11,231 nucleotides of DNA from Pseudomonadota bacterium (lineage in GTDB: Bacteria; Pseudomonadota; Gammaproteobacteria; Acidithiobacillales; Acidithiobacillaceae). Position numbers and translations under genes: made by a program. Positions 4,794 through 11,231 of the stretch are shown piece by piece; position 1 is the stretch's first letter; the number at the start of each line of letters is the position of its first letter. The stretch covers positions 1-11,231 of the forward strand of contig JAKAFG010000049.1 of NCBI GenBank assembly GCA_021818125.1. The letters run 5' to 3'. The notes beneath the pieces were generated by a model, which was given only the letters and a program-made list of their open reading frames with translations, was not told the DNA's origin and made no database searches.

Positions 4794-5808
4794 AGCGGTC
4801 ACTTGGCGCGTCCACCCACCGACAGGTCCTCGGCCATTGCGGACGGTGGTGGGTCGAACCTGCACTGTCCGCAAGTTGCTTCACAGCGGCCATCCTGTTG
4901 CCCCCTGCATCACACTGCTTTCCCATATTTTCATCAATCAGATTTGCATCCCTCAACGCTTTCGCTAGCGCCGCCGTACTCACCCTGAATTTCTGCGCCC
5001 ACTCAGGGGCGGACGATTCATCCACCTTAGGTATTCTCCTGAGCATCGTAAGCGGCATCAAATAGTGGGACGCAAAGCTATTTGCGCGTATCTCTATCAG
5101 TTCATTTTTGTCGTACTTGGCGCTGTTGGGCTGGAACGTCAACATCATGCCCTCGGAGGAGTCGAAGATGGCATGCGCGACCTCATGAGCAACTGAGAAT
5201 CGCTGCCGATAGATGTCCTCGTTGTAATTAATCAGCACGCAATGTCCTGCGACTGGGTCTTCGATATAGAGACCGGATATCTCATTGTTGACCAGCTTTC
5301 TGCGGAAAATGTGAATGCCAATTCTTCTGAAATCACTGTAAATGTCGCGAGGTGCTTCGTTGTCCGAATAGCCCAGTCGTGTCCGTAGCGCCTCCGCCAC
5401 CTGTTGTCCATGCGCTTTGAATAGCGTGCCAGACCACTCAAAGTGAACGGCTTCGTTCACTAACCCCAGTTGCCGCTCAAGCGAAGCCTCGATCTGGCAG
5501 AGATGAAGAAACTCCTGTATGGCACGCCGATCCTCGGGAGTAAACGCGTCGCTATATCGACGGAACAGGATGTCGGTTTGTTGGGCTGGTGGAGGTAGCG
5601 CCTCATCTATCAAGGTGCGGAAATCACAGTCATACAAACTTGCTAGAATCAGGATTTCGTCGCCCGTTGGCGTTGCGTCACCGGATTCAATACTCAGTAA
5701 TCGATGCACATCAAGCCCGGTGGCTTTGCCAGCCTCCTCGACTGTATAAGCAAGTGCGACACGAATTTGCTGCAAACGCTTTGTCATGCGCACCAAGTTT
5801 ACAGCCAT
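4666..5808 (-). CDS. XRE-type HTH + ImmA/IrrE zinc metallopeptidase
   Basis: 380 residues from ATG 5808, which overlaps the stop of the helicase gene (TAATG), so translation is coupled. Residues about 8-66 form an XRE-type helix-turn-helix (VEEAGKATGLDVHRLLSIES). Residues about 155-260 are the ImmA/IrrE (COG2856) peptidase domain with H208-E-V-A-H212 and the third ligand candidate E239 in IEIRANSFASHYLMP; all key residues are present. In known family members such proteases cleave repressors or sense stress (ImmA of ICEBs1, IrrE/PprI of Deinococcus), with the HTH giving DNA or partner binding. Family-like sequence ends near residue 300. The tail (about 315-380) is encoded by the hairpin-rich repeat and is probably not native, so the original stop was likely lost by insertion or deletion. 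Likely role: regulator or activator linked to the helicase-nuclease made from the same mRNA. Confidence 0.85.
   Translation of the reverse strand: MAVNLVRMTKRLQQIRVALAYTVEEAGKATGLDVHRLLSIESGDATPTGDEILILASLYDCDFRTLIDEALPPPAQQTDILFRRYSDAFTPEDRRAIQEFLHLCQIEASLERQLGLVNEAVHFEWSGTLFKAHGQQVAEALRTRLGYSDNEAPRDIYSDFRRIGIHIFRRKLVNNEISGLYIEDPVAGHCVLINYNEDIYRQRFSVAHEVAHAIFDSSEGMMLTFQPNSAKYDKNELIEIRANSFASHYLMPLTMLRRIPKVDESSAPEWAQKFRVSTAALAKALRDANLIDENMGKQCDAGGNRMAAVKQLADSAGSTHHRPQWPRTCRWVDAPSDRSTRIPVFEPMTDCSAAMRRLPPVELRGPTAVTGRVLSLVADN
4669..4870. repeat. hairpin-rich degenerate repeat between IS66 scar and ImmA-like gene
   Basis: The stretch contains a 7-bp stem (GTTGTCG 4669-4675 with CGACAAC 4684-4690) and a 9-bp stem (GGCGGCAAT 4730-4738 with ATTGCCGCC 4745-4753, loop of six). 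Words such as CCCGTTACGGCCGTTGGCC add more local symmetry. No frame gives family-like protein. It looks like the dispersed non-coding repeats found beyond gene ends in several gammaproteobacteria, from memory of their general look, not a match. Both flanking frames (tnpA and the ImmA-like gene) run into it and gain artificial tails. Confidence 0.4.
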
Positions 5809-8800
5809 TAGAATGCCCCCAATATCTTCTGCATTGCCTTCTCAAGCCGACTACGGCTGGCGGTACGTATCTGATGCAGTCCAACTTCCCTCGCCATGGC
5901 CGAGATCGCACTTTCTCCGATGGAACCAGCCACGATCACCTGCTTCGCTAGAGCAGCCAATTCTGCCATGCAGATTTCATCCACCGCCCTGGTCGTATCC
6001 CCAACCGCCCGCCGGAACACAATAGCCCCATCCGCGCTTTGCCCCGTAGGCCAGTAGAACGTCCCGACATCCTCATCGGTCTTTCTGAATTCCTTGGCGG
6101 CCAGTGCTTCAACCCGATCCCGGATGCGCGAGCCGGTACGTTGCCAGCCATGGGTCCTGGCGATGCGCCGCGCGAGAACTGCGTCCAGAACCGGTCCTTC
6201 GATCTCGACCACGTGGGCGATCATGCTAGCCAGGATCGGGTCGTAGGCGGTATTAAAAAATGCATCGGCGTTGATGCCATCCACCACGGATGCGGGATCG
6301 GCTTCGACGAAGTACGAGGCAGACGTGGGTGATGATGCCCCGGAAACGTTCCTGGCATAGACCTCAGCGATCTTCTGGGGCTGATGATCTTCGTCAGAGA
6401 GCCGCTTGCCTGGAGGTGAGATAACTGTGCGGTTGAGGCTGTCATCCGGTAGTGCGGCGGATACGTCTTCCACCCTAGCCTTGGCAATGGCTTCTTCCGC
6501 CGCCAGACGAGCCGCCTCTTTCTCTGCCGCTTCCGCGCGCTTCACCCGGCTTGTTTCGAGCAACACACGCAGTTTGGCATCCAGTTTTTCCAAGGTGCCG
6601 GTGGCATCAATCCACCAGTCGGTCGACCAGACTCGTAGGATGTCCCAGCCTAAACCGCGCAGTACCTGTTCCCGCAGTTTGTCGCGGTCGCGGGCGGTGG
6701 CCGAGCGGTGGTAGGTGGCGCCGTCGCATTCAATGCCGCTCAGGTAGACGCCCTTGGCGTCGGGGTGGACGACGGCCAGGTCGATGCGGAAGGTCGAGGC
6801 GCCGATCTGGGTGTGCAGTTCCCAACCCTTCCTGGCGAGTGCGGCGGCGACAGCCTCCTCAAACGGGCTTTCGAAATCGCCTCGACTGCCTTCGGTACTC
6901 TCGGCCAGGGCACGCGTGCCGCGTTCAGCGAATTCGAGGAACAGCTTCAGGTCGCGCACGCCCATGGCCTGGGTACGTGCCAGGTCCATCTGCTCGGCCT
7001 TGAGGCTAGAGAACACGCGCAGTTCGTGGCGGGCGCGGGTGATCGCAACGTTCAGGCGCCGTTCTCCGCCGACCCGGTTCATGGGGCCGAAGTTCATCGA
7101 TACCGCGCCGTGAAGGTCCGGGCCGTAGGTGATGGAGAAATACATGATGTCGCGCTCGTCGCCTTGGACGCTTTCCAGGTTTTTGACGAATACCGGCTCC
7201 AGCTCGATATCGGAGAACCAGGGCTCGATAGCGGGGTCTTTGCGCCGCTCTTCGTCCAGCAGGTCTTCGATGAGGCCTTGTTGTTCGGTGTTGAAGGTGA
7301 CCACGCCGATGGTCAGCTTTGATTCGCGGAATCCGGGCGATTTGAGGCGCCCGACCAGATCGGTGACTAGGGCCATGGCTTCGAGCTTGTTGATTCGAGC
7401 ACCGCCTTTTTCATAAACGCCTTTGACGGGGTGGAAGCTCACCGCCCGGTCTTCGGTGACAGGCGACGGGAAAGTGACCAGCGAGCCGCCGTAATAACGG
7501 TGATTGGAGAAGGCGATCAGGCTCTCGTTGCGGCTGCGGTAGTGCCAAGCCAAGTTCATCATGGGCAGGCTGGCGCCCAGGCACTCGTCCAGGATGCTTT
7601 CCAGATCGCCTTCCACGTCTTCGTCGTCCAGGTCCGATTCAGCCCGGTCGAAGAAATTGGTGGGCGGCAGTTGCTTGGGATCGCCCACCATGACCACCTG
7701 CTTGCCCCGCGCGATGGCGCCGACTGCGTCCCATACCGGAATCTGGGAGGCCTCGTCGAAGACCACCACGTCGAAGCTGGTGGCATCAGCGGCCAGGTAC
7801 TGGGCAATCGACAATGGGCTCATAAGTAGGCAGGGCATCAGCTTAGTCAGCACCGTCGGGATACGGGTCATCAGTTCGCGCAACGGCATGTGGCGCTTCT
7901 TCTTGTTCATCTCGTGACTCAGGATGCCCCACTCCGAGTTTCGGGTGACGTCGTTCTGGTTCGGCATTCCGGCACAGAGTCGCGCCCGAATCCAGTCGCG
8001 GGTCATCGCGGTGAACCGTTCGTCCAGTGCCCGGAAATCGTCGATGCGCTTTTCGTGCTCGGCCGGGACAAATGAACGGATCACCGGCTCTTCATCCACC
8101 ACGGCGTTGAGCCACCAGCGGCTGTAGTCGGTTTCGAACGCACGGCGTACCTGGCCATCGGCCACCGCACCGTTCTCGATGCCGGTAACCAATGGCGCCA
8201 GGCCCAGCGCCATGCCCTGGCCGCTGACCTTGCGCCAAGCGCACCAGGCATGCAGCCGGCTTTCAGCTTGAAGGATTGCATCGCAGCGCTGAATGAGGTC
8301 GTCGAGGGTCTGTTCGCCGAATTCGTTCTTGGCCGCATCCGGGAAACCGCCCACAGCGGCCAGACGGTCGATTGCCGGTCGCAGGCTACCCCAGGCATGG
8401 AGGTAGGCTTCGCCGACTCCCGCGATAGGGCCGTTTGGTTCCAGTAGCGCGTTGCCTGCGCCGATGAGCCGTTCCAGTGCAGTCTTGATGGACCCGATGT
8501 CCTCCGGCGTAGTGGCGAGATTCGCGATGGCCGCCGAGATGGGGGACTGGAACTTCAACGCCTTCTCCACCTCGCCGACGCGGGTCTTCAGTCCATTCCA
8601 AAGACCGGCCGTGACGTCCATCAGATCGTCGTAGGCGGCGAGTCGTTGTTCGACCACGGCCCGCTCGCGCAAATGCCGATAGTCCGCCGACAGTGCGGTG
8701 CCGCAGCCTCCTGACGCCACGGCGTCGTGGTCGCCGGTCAAGGCGCCGGATTCCCATATGGCTGACGTGGCCTTCTGGAAGCGCAGCGCGGCCGCCAATA

Positions 8801-11231
8801 TTTCGCTTCGCGTCGCCAGCCCCGCCCACAGTGATTCGGTGGCGGGGGGCAGGTATTCCAGCGCCGCCAACTGGCTATCCAGGGCGCACAGAGTCCGCAT
8901 TCGGGCCAACTCCTGGGCAAGGCGCTCGCCGCAACGGCCATCGGCAATCGGCTCGAAACCCGTGTCTTCCCAGCTTTGTTCGCTTCTGGCGGCGCTCAGT
9001 GCGGTCTGAAAGCGCAGGGCGCAATGCGCCAAGCCGGGCTTGGTTTTCAGGCCGACCCATAGACCATCAATATCCAGGTCGAGCGCCATCGCTTCCGAAC
9101 GCAAGGCGCGAATCTTGACCAAGGTGCGGAGGTCCTTGGCGACATCCGGCTCGCCCTCGCCCATTAACATGGCGTCGAAGGCCTTGCGGATCTTGCGTTT
9201 CGCCAACCGGGATATCGGCCATATGGATTTCTCGGCCTTGGCCCACTCGCACAGGAGTTGGATGACATTCAATTGCTCTACCTGCTCGCCGTACTGGACG
9301 GAGAGTTGTTTCGCCTCTTGGTCGATATTTTCCAGTAACCCCAATCCCTTCTTGAGTTCCTGGACCGTCGCAATGGCCCAGGGCTGGCCAAGCTGGGCAT
9401 GGGTTTCCCGTCGACTCTGCAATAACTGCAATCCATGCTTGCAGGCACCGACCACCGAATCCGGCCACGTCGGCGAGAGCGCCGCACTATGTTCCTGGTG
9501 CTCGACCAACAACGCGATAGCTTCTTGCAGCCTGTCGGCCAGCGTTTTCGTCTCGGGCCTCAAGACGAATCGCCAATCCCGCCCGGCGGCCTGGGGCAAG
9601 GTTCGGGCAAGGATGGCCAACGCGCCCCGGACACGCCGGTTTAGAGGTCGCCATGGCAATCCGACTGCCTGGGAGAAGCTTTCATAAGCTTGTGCCACCG
9701 CTTGCGCGGCAGAAATCACGCCACGTGCAGCGTCGATCAGCCCGTGCTGCCAACTCGGGGACCAGTCGTCGTGGCCAATGGCTGCGAGCGGGTGCGTGAG
9801 CAGAGCATCCCGTCCCACGGCTCGGGCGTTGACTTCCAGGCGGTCTACCACTTCCTTGAGGGCCTCCATAGCGGTGAAGTCGTGGGCTTGGGGCGCGTTC
9901 CAGGACAGCCCAAGGTCTGGAACATCCGCGCCATCGACGACCCGACCGATCGCTTCGTAAATTGTCATACCATTAGCATGCCGATGGTGCAGTCGTTCGA
10001 CATAGCTGTTGAGTTGATCGCGCAGGTTTCGCAAACGCAGTGCCTCTGCCCGCCAGGCTTCCGGGTCGACTGCCCCCTTTGCCCCCCAGGTCTTCTGGAA
10101 CTGGGCCAGCACATCGAGTTTCCTGGCCTTGTTGGAGTGAAGCTCCAGGCAGAACTCGCCAAGGCCAACCTCACGTAGTCGCCGGTAGACGACATCAAGG
10201 GCCGCGATTTTCTCCGAAACGAACAACACCCGCTTGTCCTCTGCTAGACATTGGGCGATCAGGTTGGAGATGGTCTGGCTCTTGCCCGTACCGGGTGGCC
10301 CGACCAGGACAAAATCCTTGCCGCGCGCAGCCGCCATGACGGCGGAGAGTTGCGAGGAGTCGGCGGGCAAGGGGCAAAAGGTTCGCTCGGGCGGTAATTC
10401 GCTGTCGAGCTGCCTCGGATTCGGAAAATCGATCCCTGAGGGGTAACATTCGCGCGGCGTATCGATCAAGTGCCGAACGACTGGGTTTTCGCGTAGCTGC
10501 TCGGTGCGCTCAGTCAGATCTTTCCACATCAGATACTTCGCGAAGGAAAACATCGCCAGCACGACGTCTTCCGTTACCTCCCATCCCTTGATGTCCTTGA
10601 TTGCGTGGGCAACCGACTTCCAGATGCCCGCTACATCCAGGCCGGCATCATCCCTGGGCAGTTCGCCGTCGGCCACGCCCAGGTTCAGTTTGAAGTCCTG
10701 GCGCAGCATTTCGATCAACGTCGGATTGAAGCGGGGCTCGTCGTCGTGAAGGGTCAAGGTGAAGCTCGAACGCACACTCTTGCGGCTCAAGTTCACAGGG
10801 ACAAGTATCAGCGGTGCGCGATAACGCTGACCGGCCTTGTCTTCGCGAGTCCAGGACAGAAAACCGATGGCGAGAAACAGGGTGTTCGCGCCACCCTCCT
10901 GCAAAGTGGAGCGGGCCGAACGAAACAAATCCACGAATCGGGTATCCAGTTCTTCCTGCGGCAGGTCCACGAACACCTCGCGGCGTTGCAGAGCATCGCG
11001 AGCATGTTCCCGTCGCACATTCTCCCGCTCACGACCTTCATGGATCGCCTGATTCCGTGGATCGGTGCCATCCATGAGGCTGGGCCTGGCGAGCAGACGC
11101 ACGGGTTGGCCATCCGATAGCAAATCTTCCAAGGCGCCAGGATCCGGTGCCTCCAGCTTGATCGCCTTCTTGCTACCACGAAAATTCAGTAGATTGTTGC
11201 GTAGGGACAGGTCCAACAACTTACGTTGCCA
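5808..11231 (-). CDS. DUF4011 - SF1 helicase - Vsr-like nuclease - DUF3320 defence protein (Hhe-like), N-terminus outside window
   Basis: The frame is open to the right edge: it begins WQRKLLDLSLRNNLLNFRG, the hallmark near the start of DUF4011, so the TTG at 11219 is not the start; 1807 residues visible. Counting from the edge: DUF4011 about 1-180; Walker A GPPGTGKS 311-318; a long helical insertion with three about 76-residue repeats (about 700-915); Walker B DEASQ 1159-1163; GDPKQLPP 1183-1190; VQGDERD 1355-1361; ITRAR 1397-1401, all UPF1-like SF1 helicase motifs; then an MTES_1575/DUF559 Vsr-like nuclease (D1484, E1501-C-D1503, RDRDKLREQVLRGLGWDILR), an Ala/Glu-rich coiled coil (about 1560-1595) and DUF3320 (about 1640-1735). 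Motifs are intact. This architecture is that of the Hhe-type anti-phage protein; it probably unwinds and cuts invading DNA. The stop overlaps the XRE-ImmA start. The promoter lies outside the window. Confidence 0.92.
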   Translation of the reverse strand, partial: WQRKLLDLSLRNNLLNFRGSKKAIKLEAPDPGALEDLLSDGQPVRLLARPSLMDGTDPRNQAIHEGRERENVRREHARDALQRREVFVDLPQEELDTRFVDLFRSARSTLQEGGANTLFLAIGFLSWTREDKAGQRYRAPLILVPVNLSRKSVRSSFTLTLHDDEPRFNPTLIEMLRQDFKLNLGVADGELPRDDAGLDVAGIWKSVAHAIKDIKGWEVTEDVVLAMFSFAKYLMWKDLTERTEQLRENPVVRHLIDTPRECYPSGIDFPNPRQLDSELPPERTFCPLPADSSQLSAVMAAARGKDFVLVGPPGTGKSQTISNLIAQCLAEDKRVLFVSEKIAALDVVYRRLREVGLGEFCLELHSNKARKLDVLAQFQKTWGAKGAVDPEAWRAEALRLRNLRDQLNSYVERLHHRHANGMTIYEAIGRVVDGADVPDLGLSWNAPQAHDFTAMEALKEVVDRLEVNARAVGRDALLTHPLAAIGHDDWSPSWQHGLIDAARGVISAAQAVAQAYESFSQAVGLPWRPLNRRVRGALAILARTLPQAAGRDWRFVLRPETKTLADRLQEAIALLVEHQEHSAALSPTWPDSVVGACKHGLQLLQSRRETHAQLGQPWAIATVQELKKGLGLLENIDQEAKQLSVQYGEQVEQLNVIQLLCEWAKAEKSIWPISRLAKRKIRKAFDAMLMGEGEPDVAKDLRTLVKIRALRSEAMALDLDIDGLWVGLKTKPGLAHCALRFQTALSAARSEQSWEDTGFEPIADGRCGERLAQELARMRTLCALDSQLAALEYLPPATESLWAGLATRSEILAAALRFQKATSAIWESGALTGDHDAVASGGCGTALSADYRHLRERAVVEQRLAAYDDLMDVTAGLWNGLKTRVGEVEKALKFQSPISAAIANLATTPEDIGSIKTALERLIGAGNALLEPNGPIAGVGEAYLHAWGSLRPAIDRLAAVGGFPDAAKNEFGEQTLDDLIQRCDAILQAESRLHAWCAWRKVSGQGMALGLAPLVTGIENGAVADGQVRRAFETDYSRWWLNAVVDEEPVIRSFVPAEHEKRIDDFRALDERFTAMTRDWIRARLCAGMPNQNDVTRNSEWGILSHEMNKKKRHMPLRELMTRIPTVLTKLMPCLLMSPLSIAQYLAADATSFDVVVFDEASQIPVWDAVGAIARGKQVVMVGDPKQLPPTNFFDRAESDLDDEDVEGDLESILDECLGASLPMMNLAWHYRSRNESLIAFSNHRYYGGSLVTFPSPVTEDRAVSFHPVKGVYEKGGARINKLEAMALVTDLVGRLKSPGFRESKLTIGVVTFNTEQQGLIEDLLDEERRKDPAIEPWFSDIELEPVFVKNLESVQGDERDIMYFSITYGPDLHGAVSMNFGPMNRVGGERRLNVAITRARHELRVFSSLKAEQMDLARTQAMGVRDLKLFLEFAERGTRALAESTEGSRGDFESPFEEAVAAALARKGWELHTQIGASTFRIDLAVVHPDAKGVYLSGIECDGATYHRSATARDRDKLREQVLRGLGWDILRVWSTDWWIDATGTLEKLDAKLRVLLETSRVKRAEAAEKEAARLAAEEAIAKARVEDVSAALPDDSLNRTVISPPGKRLSDEDHQPQKIAEVYARNVSGASSPTSASYFVEADPASVVDGINADAFFNTAYDPILASMIAHVVEIEGPVLDAVLARRIARTHGWQRTGSRIRDRVEALAAKEFRKTDEDVGTFYWPTGQSADGAIVFRRAVGDTTRAVDEICMAELAALAKQVIVAGSIGESAISAMAREVGLHQIRTASRSRLEKAMQKILGAF

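Noticed and set aside
4670..5065. 131-residue plus-strand frame
   Set aside because: Antisense to the XRE-ImmA gene and derived partly from the hairpin-rich repeat; no domain.
6708..7322. 204-residue plus-strand frame, and other long plus-strand frames across 6000-11200
   Set aside because: All are antisense shadows of the GC-rich helicase-nuclease gene, whose frame carries complete motifs throughout.
11217..11219. TTG as the start of the large helicase-nuclease
   Set aside because: The DUF4011 hallmark begins upstream (WQRK) and the frame is open to the edge, so the true start lies outside the window.

Overview
The window looks like an accessory (island) region of a moderately GC-rich proteobacterium. 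Clues are an IS66-family left end, IS66 transposase debris, a partial tRNA-Met(CAT) gene of proteobacterial type, and protein families common in gammaproteobacteria and acidithiobacilli. The first ~520 bases are clearly AT-rich and foreign to the rest. I cannot name the species.

Layout. (1) Positions 1-654: a small DsrE-like gene, minus strand, joined in frame to a scrap of IS66 transposase C-terminus. (2) 655-875: no gene seen. (3) 876-1983, minus strand: a two-gene unit, made of a 56-residue zinc-ribbon protein (too short for most gene finders) followed by an orphan nuclease domain of the HsdR N-terminal type. (4) 2109-2157, minus strand: the 3' part of a tRNA-Met(CAT) gene without its 5' half, which is the usual signature of the far attachment site of an integrated element. 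From the tRNA orientation the element should lie to the right of it. (5) 2158-2786: about 630 bases without a convincing gene but dense in direct repeats, inverted repeats and overlapping stem-loops. (6) 2787-4249, plus strand: two genes coupled by an ATGA overlap, a protein with a hydrophobic segment, HTH and AT-hook, and a helix-turn-helix replication-initiator-like protein. The linker of the second gene carries tandem DNA dyads followed by an AT-rich repeat, an arrangement like an origin lying inside an initiator gene. (7) 4258-4870: a mobile-element scar, with four 25-bp tandem repeats cut by an IS66 left end with tnpA, itself truncated and followed by a hairpin-rich non-coding repeat. (8) 4666-11231, minus strand: a very large DUF4011 / SF1 helicase / Vsr-like (MTES_1575-type) nuclease / DUF3320 protein that runs off the right edge, coupled by a TAATG overlap to an XRE-HTH + ImmA/IrrE zinc-peptidase gene.

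How it may work together. The right half resembles an anti-phage defence module of the Hhe (helicase plus Vsr-like endonuclease) kind. Its unusual point is the translationally coupled XRE-ImmA protease, which could regulate, activate or police the helicase-nuclease. Region 2109-4249 looks like the regulatory and replication end of the element that may have brought this cargo. No integrase or relaxase gene is visible in the window, so the limits and mobility of the element are inferred.
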